A stretch of 9,604 nucleotides of DNA from an uncultured Frankiales bacterium (lineage in GTDB: Bacteria; Actinomycetota; Actinomycetes; Mycobacteriales; SCTD01): contig CAMLIA010000167.1 of NCBI GenBank assembly GCA_946479905.1, positions 1-9,604 on the forward strand, read 5' to 3'. Positions 1 to 6,315 of this stretch are shown here, in pieces. The position numbers were made by a program, and so were the translations under genes. The notes under the pieces were generated by a model that was given only the letters and a program-made list of their open reading frames with translations, searched no databases and had not been told where the DNA came from. How positions within the stretch are numbered: position 1 is the stretch's first letter; every line of letters begins with the position of its first letter.

Positions 1-1251
1 CTAGGAGCTGGTCACAGGTCGTGAGCGCGGTGCCGACTGGGGGACGGTCAGCGCCACCCGCCGCCGCAGGAAGGACGCCGCGGCCAGCGCGCTGAGCGCG
101 CAGACGACGCCACCGACCAGCAGGCTGGCGCGAGGGCCGGCGTGCTCGGCCAGCACGCCGACGAGCGGGGCGCCCACCGGCGTACCCCCGATGAAGACCG
201 TGAGGTACAGCGCCATCACCCGACCCCGCACCTGAGGCTCGGCGCCGAGCTGCACGATGGCGTTGGTCGTCGTGGTGAACGTGAGGACCGCGGCGCCGGT
301 CGGGACGAGGAGCACGGCCAGCAGCCAGAAGGACGGGGCGACGCTGTCGACGACCTCGAGGACGCCGAAGACGAGCGCGGACACCAGCATGGTGCGCAGC
401 CTGGGCAGCCCGGTGCGGCGGGCGCTGGCCAGCGCACCGAGCAGCGACCCGAGCGCCAAGGCGGAGGTCAGCAGCCCGAACGAGCCGGCGTCGGCGTGGA
501 AGGTCGCCTTCGCGATCAGCGAGAGCGTGATCTGGAAGTTGAGCCCGAAGGTGCCGACCATGAACGTGAGCAGGATGGGGACGTACATCCGCGGGCGGCT
601 GCGGACGTAGCGGACGCCCTCGACGAGCTGCCCCGGCGACCGCGGGGGCCGCTGCGTCACGAACAGCTCCGCCTTGCGCATCCTCAGCAGCCCCGTGAGG
701 ACCGCGATGTAGCTGACGGCGTTGCCCAGGAAGACCCAGCCCGTGCCGACACTGCTGATCGCGACGCCGGCGACCGCCGGGCCGACGATGCGCGCGGAGT
801 TGAAGGTCGCGCTGTTGAGGCCGACGGCGTTGGGCAGCTCGTCCGGCCCGACCAGCTCGCTCACGAAGGCCTGCCGCGTCGGGATGTCGACGACGCTGGC
901 CAGCCCGAGCCCGAACGCGAGGGCGTAGACCTGCCACAGGTGCACCGATCCGGTGACGGTGAGCACGCCGAGGACGAGGGCCAGCAGGCCCATCGCGAGC
1001 TGGGTGCCCACCAGGAGCAGCCGCTTGTCGTAGCGGTCGGCGAGCACACCGCCGTAGAGGCCGAACAGCAGCATCGGCAGGAACTGCAGGGCGGTCGTGA
1101 TGCCGAGCGCCGTCCCGCTGTTGTGCGTGATGACCAGCACGAGCCAGTCCTGCGCGACCCGCTGCGCCCAGGTGCCCGTGAGGCTGACGACCTGGCCCGA
1201 CGCGAACAGCCGGTAGTTGCGGACGCGCAGCGAGCGGAAGGTCGGGCTCAT
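1..1251 (-). CDS. MFS efflux transporter, DHA3/MFS_3 type
   Basis: A 416-residue major facilitator protein, probably a drug or metabolite exporter at the inner membrane driven by the proton gradient. The N-terminus (FRSLRVRNYRLFASGQVVSLTGTW, split: FRSLRVRNYRLF then GQVVSLTG) is typical of the MFS_3/enterobactin-exporter-like group. The MFS loop 2-3 motif is seen as GGVLADRYDKR at residues 67-77, and a related RGRVMALY motif follows in the C-terminal half. Alternating hydrophobic stretches fit about 12 membrane helices, and the length is normal for the family. The ATG overlaps the stop of the MarR gene (ATGA), so the two are translationally coupled and the transporter is probably controlled by that repressor. 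The ribosome site before the ATG is weak, which fits coupling. The stop codon TAG is the very first triplet of the window, so the gene is complete. The exported substrate cannot be read from the sequence. Confidence 0.93.
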   Translation of the reverse strand: MSPTFRSLRVRNYRLFASGQVVSLTGTWAQRVAQDWLVLVITHNSGTALGITTALQFLPMLLFGLYGGVLADRYDKRLLLVGTQLAMGLLALVLGVLTVTGSVHLWQVYALAFGLGLASVVDIPTRQAFVSELVGPDELPNAVGLNSATFNSARIVGPAVAGVAISSVGTGWVFLGNAVSYIAVLTGLLRMRKAELFVTQRPPRSPGQLVEGVRYVRSRPRMYVPILLTFMVGTFGLNFQITLSLIAKATFHADAGSFGLLTSALALGSLLGALASARRTGLPRLRTMLVSALVFGVLEVVDSVAPSFWLLAVLLVPTGAAVLTFTTTTNAIVQLGAEPQVRGRVMALYLTVFIGGTPVGAPLVGVLAEHAGPRASLLVGGVVCALSALAAASFLRRRVALTVPQSAPRSRPVTSS

Positions 1252-1670
1252 CCGTCGGCGAGCCTCGTGAGCACCTCGGCGGCCCGGTGCAGGACCTCGA
1301 GGTCCTCGGCGGGCAGGTCACGCAGCCGCTGCGCCAGCCAGGCGTCCCGGCGCTCCCGGTCGGCCTGGATCATCTCCGTGCCCGCGGCGCTGATCTCGAC
1401 GATCACCTGCCTGCCGTCGGCCGGGTGGGCGGACTTGGTGACGAGCCCGGCGTCCTCGAGCTTGACGATCAGCCGCGTCATCGACGGCGGCTGGACCCGC
1501 TCGTGCATCGCGAGCTCGCCGGGTGTCAGGGGGCCGTGCCGGGTGAGCGTGCCGAGCACGGCGAGCTGGCTGAGCGTGAGGGTGTCGTCGGTGCGCTGGT
1601 TGCGCAGCCGGCGGGCGAGCCGCATCACCGTCGTCCGCAGCTCGGAGGCGAGAGCGGTGTCGACGGGCAT
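1248..1670 (-). CDS. MarR-family transcriptional regulator
   Basis: A 140-residue winged helix-turn-helix repressor of the MarR type, the usual length for the family. Helix LTLSQLAVLGTL (31-42) is followed by the HTH with recognition helix near 60-77 (QPPSMTRLIVKLEDAGLV) and a wing carrying the family's DGR motif at 85-87. N- and C-terminal helices (8-25, 103-138) would form the dimer interface. MarR proteins bind palindromes as dimers and release DNA on binding small, often phenolic, ligands. The ATG is preceded within 37 bases by an inverted repeat that overlaps a candidate promoter, so autoregulation is likely. The downstream MFS exporter overlaps its stop by 4 bases, the classical repressor/efflux pair. 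No clear Shine-Dalgarno at normal spacing is present (AAGGA ends one base before the ATG), which supports a leaderless start. The ligand is unknown. Confidence 0.94.
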   Translation of the reverse strand: MPVDTALASELRTTVMRLARRLRNQRTDDTLTLSQLAVLGTLTRHGPLTPGELAMHERVQPPSMTRLIVKLEDAGLVTKSAHPADGRQVIVEISAAGTEMIQADRERRDAWLAQRLRDLPAEDLEVLHRAAEVLTRLADG

Positions 1671-1674
1671 GTCC

Positions 1675-1700
1675 TTAGCCTAGGTCATTACCTATGCTAA
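1675..1700. promoter_or_regulatory. Probable MarR operator (26-bp inverted repeat)
   Basis: Arms TTAGCCTAGGT (1675-1685) and ACCTATGCTAA (1690-1700) are reverse complements at 10 of 11 positions, with spacer CATT. The size, AT-richer composition than its surroundings, and position directly before the marR-type gene fit a MarR dimer site. It lies in the 37-base gap after the NCS2 permease stop. The link to this MarR protein is inferred from position. Confidence 0.72.
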
Positions 1701-1706
1701 CGACAA
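1677..1706 (-). promoter_or_regulatory. Candidate leaderless promoter of the marR-MFS unit
   Basis: On the minus strand a -35-like TTGTCG (1706-1701; 4 of 6 to TTGACA) is separated by 18 nt from TAGGCT (1682-1677, TANNNT type). The ATG at 1670 follows the -10 by 6 nt, so transcription would begin at or near the A of the start codon. The inverted repeat occupies the spacer and the -10, so bound repressor would block polymerase. No transcript data are available; this is pattern-based. Confidence 0.5.
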
Positions 1707-1707
1707 G

Positions 1708-3114
1708 TCAGGTCAGGGCGCGCTGGATCGGGTCGATGGCGAAGTACACCGCGAACAGCAGCGCGATGACCCAGAGCAGGACGCCGGGCTGCCGGGCCTT
1801 GCCACTGGCCGCCTTGAGCACGACGTAGCTGATGAAGCCGGCACCGATGCCGTTCGTGATCGAGTACGTGAACGGCATCAGCACGATGGTGAGGAACGCC
1901 GGGATCGCGATCTCCCAGTCGTCCCAGGGGATGTCCTTGACCTGCGTGAGCAGCAGGAACCCGACGACCACGAGCGCCGGTGTCGCCGCCTGCGACGGCA
2001 CGATCGTGGTCAGCGGGGTGAGGAACAGCGCGACCACGAAAAGGGCAGCGGTCACGATGTTCGCGAGCCCGGTGCGGGCGCCCTCCCCCACACCCGAGGC
2101 CGACTCGATGAAGCAGGTGTTGGAGGAGGTCGAGGCCACTCCGCCGGCCACGGCGGCGACGCCGTCGACCATGAGCACCCGGCCGATGCCGGGCAGCTTG
2201 CCCTCCTCGGTCAGCAGCCCCGCCTCGTTGCTGATCCCGATGATCGTCCCCATCGCGTCGAAGAAGTCCGACAGGATCAGCGTGAAGACGAAGATGACCG
2301 CCGTCATGATGCCGGCGTGGACGAAGCCGCCACTGATCGAGAAGTGACCCAGCAGCCCGAAGTCGGGCTTGCCGACGATCTTGTCCGGGATCTTGGGCGT
2401 CGTGAGGCCCCAGGTCTTCACGGTCGCCGTCTCGTTGATGACGACCGCCAGCACCGTGGCGCCGACGATGCCGAGCAGGATCGCGCCGCGCACCTTGCGG
2501 ATCAGCAGGACGAGGATCAGCAGCAGCCCGAACGCGAACACGACGACCGGCCAGCCGTTGAGCCTGCCGGTCGCTCCGAGCTGCACCGGGACACCGCTCT
2601 TGGGGACGGTCACGAAGCCGGAGTCCACCAGCCCGATGAACGCGATGAACAGCCCGATGCCGACGCTGATCGCCTGCTTCAGCGGCATCGGGATGCTGTT
2701 GAGGATGCTCTCCCGCAGCCCGGTGGCCACGAGGACCACGATGCCGAGTCCCTCGAGCACCACGAGGCCCATCGCGTCCGGCCAGGACATGGTCGGGGCG
2801 ATGGTGAAGGCCACCAGGCTGTTGAGCCCCAGGCCCGTCGCGATCGCCAGCGGCAGGTTGCCGACCAGCCCCATGATCGCGGTCATCACGGCCGCGACCA
2901 GCGCCGTCGAGGTGGTCAGCTGCGCCAGCGACAGGTGGCGGCCGTCCTTGTCGACCCCGCTGCCCAGGATGATCGGGTTCAGCACCACGATGTAGGCCAT
3001 CGTGAAGAAGGTCGCGAAGCCGCCGCGCACCTCGCGCTGGACCGAGGAGCCGCGTGCGGAGAGGTGGAAGGTCCGCTCGAGCAGGGAGGAGGGGGCGACC
3101 TCAGCTGTCGTCAT
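1708..3114 (-). CDS. NCS2-family purine permease (AzgA/PbuG/GhxP-like)
   Basis: A 468-residue inner-membrane permease, probably a proton symporter for hypoxanthine, guanine or adenine. The AzgA-like branch of NCS2 is indicated by REVRGGFATFFTMAYIVVLN (27-46), by DFFDAMGT (283-290) in the substrate-site helix, by the block TSSNTCFIESASGVGEGARTG starting at residue 329 (E337 is the expected second substrate-site acid), and by NGIGAGFI (421-428). Hydrophobic segments run throughout, in line with the 14-helix NCS2 fold, and the length is typical. Which purine is carried cannot be decided. The ATG has only a GGAG one base upstream, too close for a normal ribosome site, and a TAGCCT -10 eight bases before it, so a leaderless transcript is possible. 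It is divergent from the DUF2530 gene, and only 37 bases separate its stop from the MarR gene. No terminator is visible in that gap, so some read-through into marR is possible. Confidence 0.95.
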   Translation of the reverse strand: MTTAEVAPSSLLERTFHLSARGSSVQREVRGGFATFFTMAYIVVLNPIILGSGVDKDGRHLSLAQLTTSTALVAAVMTAIMGLVGNLPLAIATGLGLNSLVAFTIAPTMSWPDAMGLVVLEGLGIVVLVATGLRESILNSIPMPLKQAISVGIGLFIAFIGLVDSGFVTVPKSGVPVQLGATGRLNGWPVVVFAFGLLLILVLLIRKVRGAILLGIVGATVLAVVINETATVKTWGLTTPKIPDKIVGKPDFGLLGHFSISGGFVHAGIMTAVIFVFTLILSDFFDAMGTIIGISNEAGLLTEEGKLPGIGRVLMVDGVAAVAGGVASTSSNTCFIESASGVGEGARTGLANIVTAALFVVALFLTPLTTIVPSQAATPALVVVGFLLLTQVKDIPWDDWEIAIPAFLTIVLMPFTYSITNGIGAGFISYVVLKAASGKARQPGVLLWVIALLFAVYFAIDPIQRALT

Positions 3115-3132
3115 GCTCCGGCAGGCTAACGT
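3105..3132 (+). promoter_or_regulatory. Candidate leaderless promoter of the DUF2530 gene
   Basis: TAACGT (3127-3132) matches the actinobacterial TANNNT -10 and lies 7 nt before the GTG at 3140, the distance at which transcription would start on the GTG itself. A weak -35-like CTGTCG (3105-3110, 3 of 6) is 16 nt upstream. No Shine-Dalgarno precedes the GTG. The -35 lies inside the first codons of the divergent permease. Confidence 0.45.
3123..3128 (-). promoter_or_regulatory. Candidate -10 box of the NCS2 permease gene
   Basis: On the minus strand TAGCCT (3128-3123) is of TANNNT type and ends 8 nt before the ATG at 3114, fitting a leaderless or near-leaderless start. It shares two base pairs (3127-3128) with the -10 of the divergent DUF2530 gene. 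No good -35 was seen, so confidence is limited. Confidence 0.35.
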
Positions 3133-3139
3133 TCGCGGT

Positions 3140-3367
3140 GTGACCGAGCGCCGGCCGGACCCCCCTCCCCTGGAGACCGACGACGTCCGGATCGTCGCTG
3201 CGGGTACGGGCCTGTGGGCGCTGGCTCTCGTCGTCCTCGCGGTCCTGCGGCTCGCCGGCGTCGACGTCCGCGACTGGTGGCTCGTGATGTGCGGGGCGGG
3301 TGCCCTGCTCGGCCTGGTCGGCGTCAGGTACTGCGCGCGCCGCCGGGACGCGCTCGCCGGCCGCTGA
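3140..3367 (+). CDS. Small membrane protein, DUF2530 type
   Basis: A 75-residue protein of unknown function that I recognise as DUF2530-like from its layout: a proline/acid N-terminus (PPPLETDDVRIVAAGTGLWA, residues 8-27), a first membrane helix about 22-39, an aromatic joint DWWLVM (45-50), a second helix about 48-63, and a short basic tail (RYCARRRDALAGR). The family is known from actinobacteria; no function is established to my knowledge. GTG at 3140 is chosen because TANNNT lies 7 nt upstream and because the family motif starts about 7 residues in. A longer reading from 3002 would lie antisense to the permease and has no support. It is the only plus-strand gene here, divergent from the purine permease by 25 bases and convergent, with a 44-base overlap, on the last gene of the importer operon. 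Confidence 0.82.
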   Translation: MTERRPDPPPLETDDVRIVAAGTGLWALALVVLAVLRLAGVDVRDWWLVMCGAGALLGLVGVRYCARRRDALAGR

Positions 3368-3779
3368 GCTCGGCGTCCCGCCGGGGCGGCAGCTCGACAC
3401 TCGGGGCCAGCGCCTCGGTGAGGTCGCGCACGGCGTTCTCCAGCTCGCTGATGCGGGTCTGGTCGCCGCGCAGCTGCTCGCTGATGATGAGGCTGCCCCC
3501 CAGGACCGACAGCACGACCACCAGGATGCCGGTGCTGGCGAGGAACGGGATCTGCCGGTTGAGCAGCGGCTCTCCCGAGATGCGGTACCAGCCGATGCCT
3601 CCGACCACCGCGGCCACGCCGAGGACGCCGAGACCCACCCAGAGCCGGGTGCGGGAGCTGTTCATCTGTTCTCCGGAGGAAGGACGGAGCCCGGCCAGGA
3701 AGCCGAGCAGGAGCGGGAGGGCGAGCAGCCCGAACACCACGAGCGCGAAGCTCGACGCCACCACGCCGGAGAGGCTCAT
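3324..3779 (-). CDS. Unrecognised membrane protein with C-terminal coiled-coil-like helix
   Basis: I do not recognise this 151-residue protein. It shows three hydrophobic segments (about 8-30, 46-64, 78-99), then a charged heptad-like helix SEQLRGDQTRISELENAV (100-117) continuing to about 125, and a Pro/Arg-rich tail. The helix following TM3 could pair with itself or with another protein. Its ATG overlaps the livF stop (ATGA), so it is the last cistron of the importer operon and may serve or modify that transporter; this is inference. A second in-frame ATG at 3665 (residue 39) has a good GGAG at 5-nt spacing and would give a 113-residue two-helix form. The last 14 codons lie antisense to the 3' end of the DUF2530 gene, so the extreme tail is probably not conserved. 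Real-gene status is supported by coupling, clean membrane pattern and helix periodicity. Confidence 0.78.
   Translation of the reverse strand: MSLSGVVASSFALVVFGLLALPLLLGFLAGLRPSSGEQMNSSRTRLWVGLGVLGVAAVVGGIGWYRISGEPLLNRQIPFLASTGILVVVLSVLGGSLIISEQLRGDQTRISELENAVRDLTEALAPSVELPPRRDAELSGRRARPGGARST
3344..3380. terminator. Possible GC-rich hairpin terminator between convergent genes
   Basis: CGGGACGC (3344-3351) and GCGTCCCG (3373-3380) are perfect 8-bp inverted arms, and GCTC (3352-3355) can pair with GAGC (3366-3369) inside, leaving a 3-nt bulge. The DUF2530 stop codon (3365-3367) is in the loop side. There is no T-run on either strand, so it is at best a non-canonical terminator of the sort common in high-GC actinobacteria. 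In DNA this GC-rich, chance hairpins are frequent. Confidence 0.35.
3671..3674 (-). promoter_or_regulatory. Internal ribosome binding site before a second in-frame ATG
   Basis: GGAG (3674-3671, minus strand) stands 5 nt before the ATG at 3665-3663 inside the unknown membrane-protein gene. It is a better ribosome site than the one before the ATG at 3779, which relies on coupling to livF. It may mark the true start or an additional short product lacking the first membrane helix. Confidence 0.45.
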
Positions 3780-4495
3780 GCGGGTGTGCCGAGGTAGGCG
3801 GTGCGGAGCTGGCCCTGCATGGTGCGGACCGCCTCGCCCTCGGCGGCGGCGACGACCTGGCCCTTCTCGAGGACGTAGGCGCGGTGGGCGAGGTCGAGGG
3901 CGAGCACGTTCTGCTCGACGATGAGGATGGCGACCCCGAGGGTCCGGTTGACGTCCGCGATGAGGCTGAAGGCGCGCTCGGTCATCACCGGGGACAGGCC
4001 CAGTGACGCCTCGTCGACGAGCATCAGCCGCGGCGACGCCATCAGCGCCCGGCCGAGCGCCAGCATCTGCTGCTGCCCGCCCGACAGCGTGCCGGCCTTC
4101 TGCTCGCGGCGCTCGTAAAGGATCGGGAAGGTGGCGTAGGCGCGCTCGAGGGAGGCGGCCACCTGCCGCTTGTCCGACACGGAGTAGCCGCCGACGGCGA
4201 GGTTCTCCGCCACGGTGAGGTCGCGGAGCATGCCGCGGCCCTCGGGGACCATGACGACGCCCGCTGCCACCAGCCGCTCCGGCGGCTGCCCGGTCACGGC
4301 TCGACCGTCCAGCAGCACGGTCCCGGACATCGGCTTCAGCAGGCCGGTGACGGTCCGCAGCGTGGTCGTCTTGCCGGCGCCGTTGGACCCCATCAGGGCG
4401 ACGACCTCGCCCTCCTCCACCGAGAGCGAGACGCCGAACAGCACCTGCATGGCGCCGTAGCCGGAGCAGAGGTCCTGCACCTCGAGCAGCGTCAC
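3776..4495 (-). CDS. livF: Branched-chain amino acid-type ABC transporter, ATPase LivF
   Basis: A 239-residue cytoplasmic ATP-binding subunit of a HAAT/Liv importer; it pairs with the LivG domain to drive uptake. Visible motifs are Walker A GSNGAGKT (36-43), VPEGR (84-88) at the Q-loop region as is usual in LivF, signature LSGGQQQ (137-143), Walker B LMLVDE (157-162) followed by ASLGLSP, and IVEQN (192-196), where LivF proteins carry Q in place of the switch His. The length matches LivF. The start is the GTG at 4495, which overlaps the stop of the LivM-LivG gene (GTGA) and has GGAG 8 nt upstream; the protein reads TLLEVQDLCSGYG from there. The open frame continues far upstream of 4495, but that part is only a shadow of the overlapping gene. 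The next gene overlaps its stop by ATGA. Confidence 0.95.
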   Translation of the reverse strand: MTLLEVQDLCSGYGAMQVLFGVSLSVEEGEVVALMGSNGAGKTTTLRTVTGLLKPMSGTVLLDGRAVTGQPPERLVAAGVVMVPEGRGMLRDLTVAENLAVGGYSVSDKRQVAASLERAYATFPILYERREQKAGTLSGGQQQMLALGRALMASPRLMLVDEASLGLSPVMTERAFSLIADVNRTLGVAILIVEQNVLALDLAHRAYVLEKGQVVAAAEGEAVRTMQGQLRTAYLGTPA

Positions 4496-6315
4496 TGGGC
4501 CGGCTCCAAGGTGCCGCGCCCGAGGAAGCTCTCCACGACGCGGGGCTGCGCCGTCACCTCCGCCGGGGTTCCCTGCGCGATCACGGCGCCGGACTCCAGG
4601 CAGTAGCAGTAGTCGCAGGTCTCGGCGATGAGCGGCACGTGGTGCTCGATGACGACGAGGGTCAGGCCCAGCTCGTCGCGCAGGGCGCGGAAGCGGTCCC
4701 CGAGGTCGTGGGCCTCCCACGGCGTCAGCCCCGCGGAGGCCTCGTCGAGCAGCAGCAGGTCGGGTCCCGAGGCGACCGCAGCGGCGATCTCGACGATCCG
4801 CATCGTGCCGTAGGGGAGATCGCCGAGCCGCTCCCCGGCGAGGTGCTGCAGCCCGAACAGCTCCAGGGCCTGGTCGGCCCGCCGGCGCAGCTCGCGCTCG
4901 GTCTGCACGGCGGCGCCGAGCGCCAGCATCCCGGTCGCGGCGGGGTACTGCGCCATCCAGCCCTGGGTCAGCAGCAGGTTCTCCCGCACCGTCTCGGCGC
5001 GCACCAGGCCCATGTCCTGGAAGGTGCGGGCGATCCCCCGAGCCGACCGGCTCGCTGCCGGGGCCCCGACGAGCTCGCGGTCGCGGTAGCGGATCGAGCC
5101 GGTGGTGGGCGCCAGCCCCGAGACGGCGTTGAAGAAGGTGGACTTGCCCGCGCCGTTCGCACCGATGAGCCCGACGATCTCGCTGCGCCGGACCTCGAGG
5201 TCGACGTCGGCGAGCGCGAGCACCCCGCCGTACCTGACGGACACCTTCCTCGCCACCAGCAGCGCCGGCACCGGCAACCGCTGGGAGAGCGGCCGAGGCA
5301 CCTCGCGCAGCGAGCGGGCCCGGGCGGCAGCGACCACCGGGTCGGTGGGCTGCGGGCGGGGTTCCGGTCGCTCCGTCGTGCCCCTCAGCTGGTCGCGCAG
5401 GTCGCGCAGCACCCCGCCGATCCCCTCGGGTTGCAGCACGACCGAGACGACGAGCACGCCGGCGAGGATGGCCGGGATCAGGAGCTGGACGCCCTGACCG
5501 AAGTGCGGCGCCATCAGCCCAGGCACGGCCTTCGTCGCGAACGCGGCCAGCAGGATGCCGACCGGCGAGCGGTGCCCGCCCACCACGACGATGGCGACGA
5601 GCAGCAGCGACTCCCGGAGGATGAACGGCTGGGTGTCGCTGACGCTGGTCTGCTGCAGCGCGAACAACGCCCCGCCCAGGCCGGTGACGGCCCCGCTGAC
5701 GGCGTACGCGAAGAGCTTGGTCCTGCCGGTGGGGACGCCGAACGCCACGGCCCGCTGCTCGACGTCGCGGACGGCGAGCAGCGACCGCCCACCCCTGGTA
5801 CGCCGGAGGCCGGCAAGGACGAGCAGGGTGCCGACGACGAGGGTGACCCCGAGGTAGTACTGCGCGGTCACTCCCGCGAGGTAGCCGGGCGGGTCGAACG
5901 TCTTGCCGACGAACTTCACCTGGTCCCACTTGTTCGGGATCTGCTGGGCGAACTGCTGGAAGGCCAGCGACGCGATGGCGACCTGCAGGCCCCGGATGCG
6001 CAGCGCCGGCAGGCCGATGACGACCGCGGTGAGGCTGGTGGCCGCCGCTGCACCTGCGAACGCGACGAACCAGGGCACGCCGTGCGTCCCGAGCCCCAGC
6101 GCGCTGAAGGTGCCGACCCCGAACAGGGCGGCGTGCGCGAGCGAGAGCTGGCCGGTGGAGCCGACCAGGACGTCGAGGCCGAGCGCCACGAGGGCCACGC
6201 AGGTCGCCGTCGTGATGATGGCTGTCTGCGGCACGTTCATGAAGGCAGGCGCCAGCAGCACGACCGCGACCAGCACCACGCTGCTGACCCGGGTGGGGAG
6301 GTCACGCCGCGACAC
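4492..6315 (-). CDS. LivM permease-LivG ATPase fusion protein
   Basis: A 607-residue in-frame fusion of the second permease and first ATPase of a Liv-type importer. Residues 1-300 are LivM: hydrophobic helices, the hallmark VGSTGQLSLAHAALFGVGTF (51-70), and the cytoplasmic coupling loop RGGRSLLAVRDVEQRAVAFG (174-193). A Pro/Arg-rich linker (about 311-350) leads to LivG at 351-607: Walker A GANGAGKS (385-392), Q-loop TFQD (Q433), signature LPYGT (500-504), Walker B LLLLDE (520-525), switch IEHH (H558). Fused LivM/LivG proteins are known in actinobacteria. The signature departs from the common LSYG(Q/E)QR by P501 and by TMR in place of QQR. GTG at 6315 is chosen because GGGAG lies 5 nt upstream; it overlaps the livH stop by 14 bases. 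The livF GTG overlaps its own stop. Length is the sum of both families, with no sign of a frameshift. Confidence 0.94.
   Translation of the reverse strand: MSRRDLPTRVSSVVLVAVVLLAPAFMNVPQTAIITTATCVALVALGLDVLVGSTGQLSLAHAALFGVGTFSALGLGTHGVPWFVAFAGAAAATSLTAVVIGLPALRIRGLQVAIASLAFQQFAQQIPNKWDQVKFVGKTFDPPGYLAGVTAQYYLGVTLVVGTLLVLAGLRRTRGGRSLLAVRDVEQRAVAFGVPTGRTKLFAYAVSGAVTGLGGALFALQQTSVSDTQPFILRESLLLVAIVVVGGHRSPVGILLAAFATKAVPGLMAPHFGQGVQLLIPAILAGVLVVSVVLQPEGIGGVLRDLRDQLRGTTERPEPRPQPTDPVVAAARARSLREVPRPLSQRLPVPALLVARKVSVRYGGVLALADVDLEVRRSEIVGLIGANGAGKSTFFNAVSGLAPTTGSIRYRDRELVGAPAASRSARGIARTFQDMGLVRAETVRENLLLTQGWMAQYPAATGMLALGAAVQTERELRRRADQALELFGLQHLAGERLGDLPYGTMRIVEIAAAVASGPDLLLLDEASAGLTPWEAHDLGDRFRALRDELGLTLVVIEHHVPLIAETCDYCYCLESGAVIAQGTPAEVTAQPRVVESFLGRGTLEPAQ

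Noticed and set aside
142..1683. A 513-codon plus-strand open frame antisense to the MFS and MarR genes
   Set aside because: Its product is a run of R, D, E, G and H without any domain pattern, as expected for the antisense shadow of high-GC coding DNA. The minus-strand genes have clear families.
3002..3139. Longer N-terminus for the DUF2530 gene, starting at 3002
   Set aside because: The added part lies antisense to the permease start and is basic and featureless, and the TANNNT box at 3127-3132 favours GTG 3140.
4496..5929. Upstream extension of the livF open frame (717 codons in all)
   Set aside because: The first 478 codons are an out-of-frame reading of the LivM-LivG gene. The ABC domain begins right at the GTG at 4495, which has a ribosome site and a coupling overlap.
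4492..6315. LivM-LivG read as a sequencing or assembly error that joins two genes
   Set aside because: The frame is continuous, the linker is a plausible Pro/Arg-rich spacer, and such fusions are known in actinobacteria.
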